64,000 bases of DNA from Chelatococcus reniformis (GTDB lineage: Bacteria > Pseudomonadota > Alphaproteobacteria > Rhizobiales > Beijerinckiaceae), in contig NZ_BMGG01000002.1 in assembly GCF_014640075.1 (NCBI RefSeq), positions 62,001 through 126,000 on the forward strand. The letters run 5' to 3'. Shown in pieces: positions 33,641 to 43,477 of the stretch (its first letter is position 1; each line of letters begins with the position of its first letter). Both the position numbers and the translations under genes were made by a program. A model generated the notes under the pieces. The model searched no databases and was not told the origin of the DNA. It saw only the letters and a program-made list of their open reading frames with translations.

Positions 33641-34530
33641 GCGAGTGGCTCGCTTCGTATGAGAATGTCGTTGCGCTGGTGCTGCTCAACGGCATCCTCG
33701 GCATCGCCGCCTACCTGATGCTGATCGTCAACCGGTTCTCGCTGGCGACGGGCGGCCTCATGGCCATCGGTGCCTATGTCAGCGTGCTCGCCACCATGAA
33801 CTTCGGCGTGCCGTTCGCGCTGACGCTCGTGCTCGGTGGCGTCACCGCCGCGGTGATGGCGCTGCTGCTCGGAGCCCCGGTGCTGCGCATCGAGGGCGAC
33901 TATTTCGCTCTGGCGACGCTGGCGTTCACCGAGATCGTCCGCATCATCGCCCTCAACTGGGAGAGCGTCACGGGTGGAGCGCTGGGCATCGTCGGCATTC
34001 CCACCGAGACGCAGATCTGGCAGCTCGCGCTGGCGCTCGCCGCCCTGACGGCAGCGGTCTTCGCCGTCCACCGTTCTGCCGCGGGCCGGGTCCTGGCCGC
34101 CATCCGCGGTGACGAGATGGCCGCCGCCGCGATCGGCATCGACGTGGCGCGCGCCCGGCTTTTGACCTTCGTTGCCAGCGGCGCCATCTGCGGCGTTGCC
34201 GGGGCCTTTGCTGGGCACCTGAACTTCTTCATCGGCCCGTCCGATTTCGGCATGATCCGAAGCATCGACGCGATCGTCTACGCCGTGTTCGGCGGCCTGG
34301 GCGGCGTGTTGGGCCCTGTCGTCGGGGCGCTGGTCTATACGGTGTTGCCGGAGATGCTGCGCTTCTCGGCGCAGGCGCGCGAGATCCTGCTGTCGCTGGT
34401 GATCATCCTGGCGGTGCTGTTCATGCCGCGCGGCCTGATCTCGCTGAACCTGCCGCTGCGGCGCTGGCTGCCGCGGCGCCGCGGACAACGGGGCAAACTC
34501 GCGGCCGGCCAGGGGGTTGCCGCCGAATGA
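33637..34530 (+). CDS. livM: branched-chain amino acid-type ABC permease (LivM)
   Basis: Inner-membrane permease of 297 residues. YLMLIVNRFSLATGGLMAIG (~25), RIEGDYFALATLAFTEIVRI (~85) and FGGLGGVLGPVVGALVY (~215) are LivM landmarks. It overlaps livH and livG by ATGA. The highly basic tail (RRWLPRRRGQRGK) is cytoplasmic. Forms the translocation pore with LivH. Confidence 0.95.
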   Translation: MSEWLASYENVVALVLLNGILGIAAYLMLIVNRFSLATGGLMAIGAYVSVLATMNFGVPFALTLVLGGVTAAVMALLLGAPVLRIEGDYFALATLAFTEIVRIIALNWESVTGGALGIVGIPTETQIWQLALALAALTAAVFAVHRSAAGRVLAAIRGDEMAAAAIGIDVARARLLTFVASGAICGVAGAFAGHLNFFIGPSDFGMIRSIDAIVYAVFGGLGGVLGPVVGALVYTVLPEMLRFSAQAREILLSLVIILAVLFMPRGLISLNLPLRRWLPRRRGQRGKLAAGQGVAAE

Positions 34531-35244
34531 CTGCGCTGCTCGAGATCAGCCACGTGGCCAAGCGGTTCAATGGCGTGGTCGCCCTCGATGGCGTGTCGGC
34601 CCGCGTCGGCCGCGCCACGATCACGGCGGTCATCGGCCCCAACGGCTCGGGCAAGACCAGCCTGCTCAACGTCGTCACGGGCTTCTACGAGGCCGACCGC
34701 GGCAGCGTTCGCTTCAACGGCACCGAGATCGCCGGGCGCCCGCCGCATTGGATCGCTCGCCTGGGGCTGGCGCGCACCTTCCAGCACATCCGTCTGTTCG
34801 AAGGATTCTCCGTCTTCGACAACGTGCACGTGGCGGCGGAGCGGCGCGGGACAAGCCACGCCCGCCGGCGTGCCGAGCAGGCGCTCGAGGTGGTCGGGCT
34901 CGCAGCCGTCGGGCGGCAGCAGGCCGATGCCTTGCCCTACGGGCACAAGCGGCGGCTGGAGATCGCACGCGCCCTGGCGACGGAGCCGGAGATCCTGATC
35001 CTCGACGAGCCGGCGGCGGGCATGAACGCGACCGAGAAGATCGAGCTGGGCGAGCTTCTGTTCACCATCCGCGATTTGGGCAAGACCATCCTGCTCGTGG
35101 AGCACGACATGGATCTGGTGATGGGCATCAGCGACTATGTGATCGCCCTGAACTTCGGCTGCACGCTCGCCGCTGGGGCCCCGGCCGCCGTGCGCCAGGA
35201 CCCGCAGGTGATCGAGGCCTATCTGGGCCGTCCCGAGGCGGCCG

Positions 35245-35252
<8 letters not shown>
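34527..35252 (+). CDS. livG: branched-chain amino acid-type ABC ATPase (LivG)
   Basis: ATPase of 241 residues: Walker A GPNGSGKTSLLN (~37), LivG-specific LARTFQHIRLFEGFSVFDNV (~80), Walker B ILILDEPAAGMNATE (~155) and switch His in LVEHDMDLVMGIS (~193). The signature region reads ALPYGHKRRLEIARAL, with YGHKR in place of SGGQ; a YGxQR variant is usual for LivG, and here the Gln is also replaced by Lys. Ends by an 8-bp overlap with livF. Confidence 0.94.
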
Positions 35253-35994
<742 letters not shown>

Positions 35995-36125
35995 GCTTTC
36001 GCAGAGCAATACATCAATGCGAGTTATTATTTCTAGTCGCGCGCAGAACATTGGAATTTATTCGTGCCGGGCCAAGGTATCATTGGGGTTCTGACACGCG
36101 GATCTCGACCGCAGGGCGCGAACCG

Positions 36126-37007
36126 ATGACGACGGACATCAACCCTTACGGGGCGGGCGGCCCTGCCGGCCTGGGCGAGCTTGCCCGGGCGGTGCCCCTG
36201 CGCGACCTGAGCCGCAGCAACGACGAGACCGAGGTGTGGCGGGAGTTGAGGGGCGAGGCGGAAGCCGCCCTCATCGAGGAGCCGCTCTACGCCAGCCTCG
36301 TCCAGGCCACCATCCTCGATCAAAAGAGCATCGCCCACGCCTTCGCCTATCGGCTCGCGCATCGCTTGGGCGACGGCGACCTGTCGCGCCTTGCCATGCG
36401 CGACCTGTGTCTGTCGGCTTTCGAGGCCGATCCGCTGGCCGGAGCCCACGCCGTCCGTGACCTCGTCGCCATCCGCGAGCGGGATCCGACGTGCCGGCGC
36501 TACCTCGACCCCTTCCTGTTCTACAAGGGCCTGGCGGCGCTGGAGGGCTACCGGGTCGCCCACTGGCTGTGGCAGCAAGGCCGGGTGACGCTCAGCCTGC
36601 ACGTGCAAAGCCGCATCTCCGAGGTGTTCGGCGCCGACATCCATCCGGCGGCGCGGATCGGCGCGGGGGTGTTCATCGACCACGCGACAGGCGTCGTGAT
36701 CGGGGAAACGTCCGTGGTGGCCGATGACGTGTCGATCCTCCAGTCGGTGACGCTGGGCGGCAACGGCAAGGACCGCGGCGACCGTCACCCCAAGATCGAG
36801 CGCGGCGTGCTGCTGAGCGTGGGCGCCAAGGTGCTCGGCAACGTGCGGGTGGGCGAGGGCGCCAAGATCGCGGCGGCGGCGGTCGTTCTGCACGACGTGC
36901 CGGCTCACGCGACGGTGGCCGGGGTACCCGCGAAGGTGGTGTCCCGCACACAGAGGGGCGAGGACCCGGCGCTCAGTATGGACCAGTTCTTCGGTGACGG
37001 CATCTGA
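36126..37007 (+). CDS. cysE: serine O-acetyltransferase
   Basis: CysE-type enzyme of 293 residues that acetylates serine with acetyl-CoA, giving O-acetylserine for cysteine synthesis. A helical N-terminal domain (~1-160) precedes the left-handed beta-helix: HPAARIGAGVFIDHATGVVI (~180-200, with catalytic His in DHATG), GETSVVADDVSILQSVTLGG and GNGKDRGDRHPKI. The C-terminus ends GDGI, the family tail whose Ile docks in cysteine synthase. The start ATG 36126 gives the family length; a much longer frame upstream runs into livF. A 131-bp gap with AT-rich stretches precedes it, so it likely has its own promoter. Confidence 0.94.
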   Translation: MTTDINPYGAGGPAGLGELARAVPLRDLSRSNDETEVWRELRGEAEAALIEEPLYASLVQATILDQKSIAHAFAYRLAHRLGDGDLSRLAMRDLCLSAFEADPLAGAHAVRDLVAIRERDPTCRRYLDPFLFYKGLAALEGYRVAHWLWQQGRVTLSLHVQSRISEVFGADIHPAARIGAGVFIDHATGVVIGETSVVADDVSILQSVTLGGNGKDRGDRHPKIERGVLLSVGAKVLGNVRVGEGAKIAAAAVVLHDVPAHATVAGVPAKVVSRTQRGEDPALSMDQFFGDGI

Positions 37008-37066
37008 GGGGGCGGCGGCCGGCATAGACGCTTGCCGGAGATGGCAGGCCGACACGGGAGTGAACG

Positions 37067-38059
37067 ATGAAGCGCCTGTTTCGCAGTCTGGTGGCGGCGG
37101 TGGCGCTCGCCGCAACCACCGTTCCGGCAGCGGCCGAAGGCGTTGTCCGCATCTCCGAGCAGTTCGGCACGCTCTACATCCCCTTCCACATTCTGCGGGA
37201 TCAGAAGCTCATCGAGAAGCACGGCAAGGAGCTCGGGCTCGACATTCGCGTCCAGTGGCACCGCCTGTCGGGCGGGAGCGCCGTCAACGATGCCCTGCTG
37301 TCCGGGACGGTCGACATCGCGTCTGCCGGCATCGGGCCCTTCCTCACCATCTGGGACCGCACCCGCGGCGCCGTGAAGATCATCGGCGCCTTCGGCGCGC
37401 AGCCGAACTACCTCCTCACCAACAAGCCGAACATCCGCGGCCTGAAGGACTTCGGCCCCAGCGACCGCATCGCCACGCCGGCGGCGGGTGTTTCGGTGCA
37501 GGCGCGGACCTTGCAGATCGCCGCCGAACGGGAGTTCGGCCAGGGCAATCAGGGCAAGCTCGATGCGCTTCAGGTGTCGCTGCCGCACCCGGACGCGACC
37601 GCGGCTCTGCTCTCCGGCGCCACAGAGATCACGGCACACCTGTCGAACTCTCCGTTTCAGGAGCAGGCGCTGAAGGATCCCAAAATCCACAAGATCTGGT
37701 CGTCCTACGATGTCCTGGGCGGACCGGCCACGCCGACATTCGCCTATACGACCGTGAAGTTCCGCGCTGAGAACCCGAAGACCTGCGAGGCGTTCTATCG
37801 GGCCTTCACCGAGGCGACCGAGATCGCAGGCCGGGATCGCAAGCTTGCCGCCGAGACCTACGTGAAGATCGAGAAATCCAAGCTGGATCCGGCCTTCGTT
37901 GAGGAGGTCATCTCCAATCCCGAGGTCCAGTTCACGCTGACGCCGCTCCGGACAGAGACGTTCGCGGACTTCATGTTCCGAAGCGGCGCGATCAAGACCA
38001 GGGCGGCGAGCTGGAAGGACTACACGTTCCCCGAGCTGCACGGACAGCCGGGCAGCTGA
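37067..38059 (+). CDS. ABC transporter substrate-binding protein, SsuA/TauA-like
   Basis: Periplasmic protein of 330 residues. MKRLFRSLVAAVALAATTVP is a signal peptide with cleavage at AAA-EG, and GGGAG precedes ATG. Type II binding fold: EQFGTLYIPFHILRDQKLIE, WHRLSGGSAVNDALLSGTVD, then AHLSNSPFQEQALKDPKIHK. The cognate permease immediately downstream is reduced to a remnant and no ATPase follows, so this protein must either use another transporter or be an orphan. Confidence 0.92.
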   Translation: MKRLFRSLVAAVALAATTVPAAAEGVVRISEQFGTLYIPFHILRDQKLIEKHGKELGLDIRVQWHRLSGGSAVNDALLSGTVDIASAGIGPFLTIWDRTRGAVKIIGAFGAQPNYLLTNKPNIRGLKDFGPSDRIATPAAGVSVQARTLQIAAEREFGQGNQGKLDALQVSLPHPDATAALLSGATEITAHLSNSPFQEQALKDPKIHKIWSSYDVLGGPATPTFAYTTVKFRAENPKTCEAFYRAFTEATEIAGRDRKLAAETYVKIEKSKLDPAFVEEVISNPEVQFTLTPLRTETFADFMFRSGAIKTRAASWKDYTFPELHGQPGS

Positions 38060-38063
38060 CCTG

Positions 38064-38359
38064 ATGACGGCCGCCGCTTCGCTCCCCGATCCCCCAGCGC
38101 GTTGCCGTCCCTCATATCGGGCATGCGGGTCGGCTGGGCCTTCGCCTGGCGCACGCTGATCGCGGCCGAACTGGTCTTCGGCATCAGTTCAAGCTCCGGC
38201 GGGCTCGGCTGGTTCATCTTCCGCGCGCGCAACGAACTCCTCACCGACCTGGTGTTCGCCGGCCTCGCCACGGTGATCCTGATCGGGCTCCTGGTGGAAG
38301 CCGTGGTGTTCCGCGGCCTCGAGAGCTTGACGGTCCGGCGCTGGGGTATGCTGCGCTGA
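38064..38359 (+). pseudogene. ABC permease (SsuC/TauC-like) with an internal deletion
   Basis: An ATG directly after the binding-protein stop opens MTAAASLPDPPA, a plausible permease start, but after about 12 codons the family-like sequence continues in another frame as LPSLISGMRVGWAFAWRTLI then AAELVFGISSSSGGLGWFIF, ending LTVRRWGMLR. That is the C-terminal ~85 residues of a SsuC/TauC permease (normally ~250-290). The middle, including most helices, is missing and the two ends are joined out of frame near 38098-38104. No ATPase gene remains. Confidence 0.85.
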
Positions 38360-38602
38360 GAAGCATGGCCGCGTTCCGTCAATCGGACTCGCGACAATGT
38401 AGAGCCCTGAATAGGAATTTCAGAATGTAGTTTCAAATAGGTATATCTTTTTCCGGTTCGACGGAAATGATAATTTTAAGCTGTATGTCTTGATGTTGCG
38501 GCGATGTTACTAGAGATCGGAGCTGCGGTCCCGCAGTGTTCCTCCCGCATCGACCGCGCCGAGGCCAGGCCCGCGCGCATCGCAATCTCCGGAGTTCCTG
38601 CG
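38360..38602. other. intergenic region, AT-rich
   Basis: A 243-bp gap. From about 38405 to 38505 it is AT-rich (GAATTTCAGAATGTAG and similar), a likely promoter for the MetQ-like gene. No other structure stood out. Confidence 0.5.
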
Positions 38603-39493
38603 TTGACGAGCCCAACCCTTTCCGCCCTGTCCAATCTGTTGCGCGGCGTCGTCCGCCGGCGTGGCGAGCGTCGTCCCTACGGCGCCGCGCCGCTTGCTCT
38701 TGCCATCGCGGTGGCGCTGAGCGGCGTCGCTTCCGCCGAGCAGGCGGGGCCGCAGGGGGCGGCCGTGGCCGCGCAGCCCGCCGTGCTGCGGGTGGGCGTC
38801 TCCGCCGGCCCCTACGGCGACATCCTGCGCGAGGCGGCCAAGCTCGCGGCGGGGCAGGGCCTGAAGGTCGAGGTGATCGAGTTCTCCGACTGGAACCAGC
38901 CGAACGCGGCGCTCCAGTCGGGTGACATCGATCTCAACAATTTCCAGCATCGGCCCTATCTGGCCAGTCAGATCAAGGCCAGGGGCTACGGGATCGAGGC
39001 GCTGGATCCGTCGATCGTCGTGCCGGCCGGCATCTACTCGTCCAAGTATGCCAAGGCGACGGATATTCCCGCCGGCGCGACCGCGGCGATCCCGAACGAT
39101 CCGTCGAATGCGGCGCGCGCACTCTTCCTCTTTCAGCAGGCCGGCCTGATCAAGCTCCGGGCCGGCGCCGGCGCCGATGCCACGGTGGCCGACATCGCCG
39201 ACAACCCGAAGGGACTGAAGTTCACGGAGATCGATGCGGCCCAGCTCGCCCGCTCGCTCGACGATGTGGCCGCGGCCTTCGTGTCGAACAATTACGCCTT
39301 CCTGGCCGGGCTCGACCAGAAGAAGGCGCTCGCCCTCGAGACCGCCAGCTCGGATTGGTCGCTGGTGTTCGCGGCGCGCGCCGATCGCAAGGACGATCCG
39401 GCGGTGAAGCGGTACATCGCCCTCTACCGGTCCGAGCCGGTCAAGCTCTTCATCGCCGAGAAGTTCAAGGGCACGATCCTGCCGACGTGGTAG
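38603..39493 (+). CDS. MetQ/NlpA-like ABC substrate-binding protein
   Basis: Binding protein of 296 residues of the methionine (MetQ) class. LRVGVSAGPYGDILREAAKL, VEVIEFSDWNQPNAALQSGD and NNFQHRPYLASQIKARGYGI are the family's opening blocks. The signal region is RRPYGAAPLALAIAVALSGV with cleavage after ASA; there is no lipobox Cys, so it is soluble rather than a lipoprotein like E. coli MetQ. TTG 38603 is preferred because GGAG lies 8 nt upstream; ATG 38504 in the same frame lacks a ribosome site and would add 33 residues. No MetN/MetI genes are nearby. Confidence 0.87.
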   Translation: MTSPTLSALSNLLRGVVRRRGERRPYGAAPLALAIAVALSGVASAEQAGPQGAAVAAQPAVLRVGVSAGPYGDILREAAKLAAGQGLKVEVIEFSDWNQPNAALQSGDIDLNNFQHRPYLASQIKARGYGIEALDPSIVVPAGIYSSKYAKATDIPAGATAAIPNDPSNAARALFLFQQAGLIKLRAGAGADATVADIADNPKGLKFTEIDAAQLARSLDDVAAAFVSNNYAFLAGLDQKKALALETASSDWSLVFAARADRKDDPAVKRYIALYRSEPVKLFIAEKFKGTILPTW

Positions 39494-39544
39494 TTCGGCT
39501 CGCGCCTTATGAATGGGGTGACGCGGCGTAACGGGGCGCCTTTC

Positions 39545-39570
39545 CCGATCGGGTGGAGCCGCCCGATCGG
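39545..39570. terminator. hairpin between convergent genes
   Basis: CCGATCGGGTGG, loop AG, CCGCCCGATCGG: arms pair at 11 of 12 positions. It lies in the 122-bp gap between convergent stops at 39493 and 39616. No U-tract. Confidence 0.5.
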
Positions 39571-39615
39571 ACATGCGCTGGCGGCCCGTTTCGCCGCGCC
39601 GATGACGTGGGCGGT

Positions 39616-40578
39616 CTATTTCGTCCCGCTTCCGGGCACCGGCTGCACCGCGTCGCTGATCTTGATCGCCTTCGGGATCAGGCCGAGGCTGAAGAACGTG
39701 TCGGCGATCTTCTGCTGCTCGGCGACGACTTCCGGGGTAATCGGCTTGGCGCCGAACGAGGTGCGCTTCAACGCCGTCTCCAGTATCGGCGCGGGAATAC
39801 CGACGGAGCGGCTGAACTGGGCCGCGACCGCGGGGATATCGCGATTGGCGCGCTGGCCTTCGTCGCCCACGGCCGACAGAATAGTGGCTATCACCTCGGG
39901 GTTCTCCGTGGCAAATTTCCTCGATGCCAAATAGAACTCGTGATTTGCCACCAGCCCCGCACCATCCTTGAGCGTGCGCGCCCCGGCGGTTGCTTCGGCC
40001 GCAGCGCGGAACGGCTCCCAGATCACCCAGGCGTGGATGGAGCCCGACACGAACGCGGCACGGGCGTCGGCCGGCGTGAGAAACACCGGCGTGATATCGC
40101 CGTATTTCAGGCCCGCCTGCTGGAGCGCCTGCACCAAGAGGTAATGAACGTTCGAGCCCTTGTTGAGCGCCACGCGCTTGCCCTTGAGGTCGGCGACCGA
40201 CTGGATGGCGCTGTTGCCGGGGACGAGAATGGCCTCGCTCGCCGGTGAGCGCGGCTCGTGGCCCACATACAGCAGCGCCGCGTTGGCAGCTTGCGCAAAT
40301 ATAGGCGGCGCCTCGCCGGTGTGGCCGAAATCGACCGCGCCGACATTGAGCCCTTCCAGGAGCTGCGGGCCGGCCGGAAACTCCGTCCAGGTCACCTTGT
40401 AGCCCAGGGCCTTCAGCTTGTCCTCCAGAGCGCCCGTCGACTTGAGGAGCGCCAGGGTGCCGAGCTTTTGGTGGGCAATGCGCACCACTTTGTCGGCGGC
40501 ATCCGCGGAGCCCGCGCCGATGATGCCTGCGGCGATGCCGATCGCGGCCAGAAGCGACCGTGCCTTGTGGGTCTTCAT
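39616..40578 (-). CDS. aliphatic sulfonate ABC substrate-binding protein (SsuA-like)
   Basis: Periplasmic protein of 320 residues; MKTHKARSLLAAIGIAAGII forms a signal peptide ending ADA-AD. SsuA hallmarks: RIAHQKLGTLALLKSTGALE, WTEFPAGPQLLEGLNVGAVD, ALNKGSNVHYLLVQAL and YGDITPVFLTPADARAAF. It is a tandem paralogue of the gene at 40624, 45 bp upstream in the same direction. Neither is followed by SsuB or SsuC genes. Confidence 0.93.
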   Translation of the reverse strand: MKTHKARSLLAAIGIAAGIIGAGSADAADKVVRIAHQKLGTLALLKSTGALEDKLKALGYKVTWTEFPAGPQLLEGLNVGAVDFGHTGEAPPIFAQAANAALLYVGHEPRSPASEAILVPGNSAIQSVADLKGKRVALNKGSNVHYLLVQALQQAGLKYGDITPVFLTPADARAAFVSGSIHAWVIWEPFRAAAEATAGARTLKDGAGLVANHEFYLASRKFATENPEVIATILSAVGDEGQRANRDIPAVAAQFSRSVGIPAPILETALKRTSFGAKPITPEVVAEQQKIADTFFSLGLIPKAIKISDAVQPVPGSGTK

Positions 40579-40623
40579 ATCAGAGATCCTGCTTCATCGA
40601 GGGCGCGGTGAGGCGAGACAGGC

Positions 40624-41577
40624 TCACTGCCCGACTTTCCATGCAGCGTCGGCGACGTTCACGGGCTTGGGGATGAGCTTCAGCTTCGCAAAGGCATCCG
40701 CGATCTTCTGTTGCCCTTCGAGGATCTCGGGCGTGACGGGGCGGGCGCCGAGATTGGCACGATTGATCCCACGCTCGACCACCTCGGCCGGAAGCCCGGT
40801 CTTGGCGGACATTTCGATCGCGTATTGCTTGCGATTGTTCTTGATCCAACCGTCGATCTCGTCGATCGCCGCCAAGACGGCTTTCAACACGTCCGAATTG
40901 CCTTCCGCGATCGGCCGTGAGGCCATGTAGAACGCCACGTTGGGCGCGAGGCCGGTGGCGTCGACCACGGTCTTGGCGCCGAGGCTGATCTCGGCAGCGG
41001 CGTAATAGGGATCCCAGATCACCCAGGCGTCCACGGAGCCGCGCTCGAATGCCGCCCGGGCGTCGGACGGCGGCAGATAGGCGGGCACGATATCGCCGTA
41101 GCTCAGGCCATTGGCGTCGAGCGCGCGCACCAGGAGATAGTTGACGTTGGAGCCCTTGTTGAGTGCCACCCGCTTCCCCTTCAGGTCCGTCACGGACTTG
41201 ATGGGGCTGTCCTTCTGAACGATGATCGCCTCGTTCTTAGGGGACGCGGGTTCATAGCCGGCATAGACGATGTTGGCACCGGCCGCCTGCGCGAAGATCG
41301 GCGGCGCTTCGCCCACCGGGCCGAAGTCGGCGGCGCCGATGTTGAGGGCTTCGAGCAATTGCGGGCCTGCCTGGAACTCCGTCCACTTCACCGACCAGCC
41401 GAAGGGCTCCAGCTTGCGCTCCAGGATGCCGCGCTCCTTCAGAAAGATCAGGTTGCCGCCGCCCTTCTGGTAGGCGATGCGGAACGTCTTGTTGTCGGCC
41501 TGAACGCGTCCGGCCATGCCGGCGCTGCCGAGAACAAATCCGGCGGCCAGCACGTGAAAATTGCGTCGATTGATCAT
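40624..41577 (-). CDS. aliphatic sulfonate ABC substrate-binding protein (SsuA-like), Tat-type leader
   Basis: Binding protein of 317 residues, paralogue of the next gene (shared WTEF-AGPQLLE, ALNKGSNV-YLLV and YGDI-PA-LPP-DARAAF blocks). The leader MINRRNFHVLAAGFVLGSAG contains a twin-Arg NRRNF motif, suggesting Tat export. ATG 41577 has GAGAGGGG upstream; the longer frame to 41631 adds 18 residues with no leader character. AT-rich sequence at 41820-41930 probably carries the promoter. Confidence 0.93.
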   Translation of the reverse strand: MINRRNFHVLAAGFVLGSAGMAGRVQADNKTFRIAYQKGGGNLIFLKERGILERKLEPFGWSVKWTEFQAGPQLLEALNIGAADFGPVGEAPPIFAQAAGANIVYAGYEPASPKNEAIIVQKDSPIKSVTDLKGKRVALNKGSNVNYLLVRALDANGLSYGDIVPAYLPPSDARAAFERGSVDAWVIWDPYYAAAEISLGAKTVVDATGLAPNVAFYMASRPIAEGNSDVLKAVLAAIDEIDGWIKNNRKQYAIEMSAKTGLPAEVVERGINRANLGARPVTPEILEGQQKIADAFAKLKLIPKPVNVADAAWKVGQ

Positions 41578-42064
41578 TGTTGATTGCCCCTCTCGAGTTT
41601 TGGGCTCCCGGCGAGCAGGGAGGACGTGCACACGCGCCGACCGGCGCGCCGTCCGACAGGGGCCGCGGCCGAAGCTGTCAGCGCCGATGCCCGGATCGTG
41701 CCCGTGCGCGACCGCCAGGGAGCTTGCCGAGGCAAGCTTTCCGCGATCGGCGACGTGATCTCGCCAGACGCCGTTCGCCCGGAGATCGCCTGTCGAGACT
41801 TAAGCAACTACCCCCTTCACGTCATGAAACTCGCAGTTTTTACTCTATCATGATGTATCGGAGCGCGATTGAAATTGAATTCCAAATTTTAATGAAGTAG
41901 TAGATGCATTATTTCCGAGGGGGTTGTTTCAGAGGATAGCTCGGACGCGGCCATGGTTGCGCCAACGGCGGGCGCCGCTGGGCGGACCACGTCGGCGTGA
42001 GGCGCGGCGGCCGCGGCGATGCCGACGCACCGGGAGGGCGTGCCGGGCTGCCTCCCGCCGCGCT
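41578..42064. other. intergenic region of 487 bp
   Basis: Gap between the HPP gene stop and the SsuA-like start, both leftward. About 41800-41935 is strongly AT-rich and includes GAAATTGAATTCC-type sequence, a likely promoter for the SsuA-like pair. The GC-rich flanks have only low-complexity open frames. Confidence 0.55.
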
Positions 42065-43384
42065 TCAGGCCGCCGCCGCCAGTTCCCCGGCAGGCCCGCG
42101 GGCGGTAAGGGACAGGCGGCCCATGGCGCCCAGCAGATCCGTCTGCGAGATCAGCCCGAGCACGCGACGATCCATAGCGGTGATGATGACCGCGTGGGTT
42201 CTGCCGTCGGTGAGCACCGGCAGCAGATCGATCGCCCGCGAGGCGGGGGAAGCCGTGGCGGGCGCGGAGAGCGCGTCGCCCAGGCCGTCGCCGGGCCTGA
42301 TCAGCTCACGCAGGCCGACCGTGCCGACGACCCGTCCACCCTCGTCCGTCACCGGCAGAATGCGCACGTTGTGGCGGATCAGGAGCGAGACCGCATCGTC
42401 CCGGGTCGCGTGAAACGGGATGGTGATCACGTCCCGTGACATGATGTCGGCGCAGGTAAGCTCGCCGTGTTCGCGCGCAAGGACCTGCCGCTCTACCTCC
42501 CGCAGCAGGCGCTCGATGTCGTCTCGGCCGATGTCGAAGGTTTCGTCGAGCTTGGTGAGCGCCGCGTCGATGTCCTCGTTGCGGACACCGACGCGCAAGG
42601 GAGGCGGCGTGTCGGCGGTTCCGTGCGTGTTGCCTGGACGTGAGGGCGCCACATGCGGATAGCTGCGCCGCGACAGGCGATGAAACAGCAGGCCGAGCCC
42701 GACGAGAATGCAGGAGTTCAGCGCAACCGGGACGAGCGGAAACAGCACGCCCCAACTGGCCACGACCGGACCGCCGAAGACGGCCGTCAAAGCGGCGGCT
42801 CCACCCGGCGGATGCAGGCAGCGTGTGACGGACATGACCGCGATGGCGACGGCCACCGCAATGCCCGCCGCGGCGACCGGATCGTGCACGAGGCTTGCGA
42901 CCATGAAGCCGCAGAACGCGGACAGCGTGTTGCCGCCGATGATCGACCACGGCTGGGCGAGCGGGCTCGATGGCACCGCGAAGAGCAGCACGGCCGATGC
43001 GCCCATGGGCGCCACCAGGAGCGGGACGTGGGGGCCGTTGCCGAGGATCAAGCCGCACAGCAGGCCGGTCAGGCCGATGCCGATGAGGGCCCCCAGGCAG
43101 GAGAAGATGCGCTCGCGCAGCGTCGCACCCGCAAGGATCGGCGCAAAGAGGCGGAAGCGGGCCCCAAAGCATTTCGGCGTTTCGAATCGCCGAAATGCTC
43201 TATTTATTTGATTTGTCGCGTTTTCTTCACGCGAACCGGCGTCCACGGTTGGATGGGGATCCTCCAATTGCGATATGCTCGAACTTTTTGAATCTGAAGC
43301 GCTTCTCTCACCATTGGGTGAGTCCACCCGATCGTGAGGCGCTTTAGGGGAGGCGGAGGGCGTCGGTTCGGGCGCTTCGGGCAT
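42065..43384 (-). CDS. HPP-family membrane protein with C-terminal CBS pair, carrying an in-frame repeat
   Basis: Membrane protein of 439 residues. Residues ~80-235 form an HPP transmembrane domain with several helices and the name-giving RCLHPPGGAAAL (~190). A linker leads to two CBS domains (~310-430; TCADIMSRDVITIPFHATRD, then GLISQTDLLGAMG), which usually sense adenosyl ligands. The start ATG 43384 is well supported by GGGAGAGG 7 nt upstream. Residues ~14-73 are encoded by a palindromic repeat also found in an intergenic site (46833-46947), so the head is not ancestral HPP sequence. Function of HPP proteins is uncertain; nitrite transport has been shown for some plant/cyanobacterial relatives. 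Confidence 0.88.
   Translation of the reverse strand: MPEAPEPTPSASPKAPHDRVDSPNGERSASDSKSSSISQLEDPHPTVDAGSREENATNQINRAFRRFETPKCFGARFRLFAPILAGATLRERIFSCLGALIGIGLTGLLCGLILGNGPHVPLLVAPMGASAVLLFAVPSSPLAQPWSIIGGNTLSAFCGFMVASLVHDPVAAAGIAVAVAIAVMSVTRCLHPPGGAAALTAVFGGPVVASWGVLFPLVPVALNSCILVGLGLLFHRLSRRSYPHVAPSRPGNTHGTADTPPPLRVGVRNEDIDAALTKLDETFDIGRDDIERLLREVERQVLAREHGELTCADIMSRDVITIPFHATRDDAVSLLIRHNVRILPVTDEGGRVVGTVGLRELIRPGDGLGDALSAPATASPASRAIDLLPVLTDGRTHAVIITAMDRRVLGLISQTDLLGAMGRLSLTARGPAGELAAAA
43168..43345 (-). repeat. palindromic repeat inserted in frame within the HPP gene
   Basis: About 178 bp inside the 5' part of the HPP gene. The left end is a 12-bp perfect inverted repeat AGCATTTCGGCG / CGCCGAAATGCT around an 8-nt loop (43168-43199). 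The right ~70 bp, read on the minus strand, align with 46833 onward, sharing GGTGGA-TCACCC, AAGCGCTT, AGATTCAAAA and GAGCAT. The frame stays open throughout. Confidence 0.8.
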
Positions 43385-43477
43385 GAGGCAACCTCTCCCT
43401 GCCGTCCGGGGGCCGCACGGCAGGTCATGGTGAGGATGGAGGGGCAGGGCGGAGTGACGACGGCCGGGTATGAGCCG

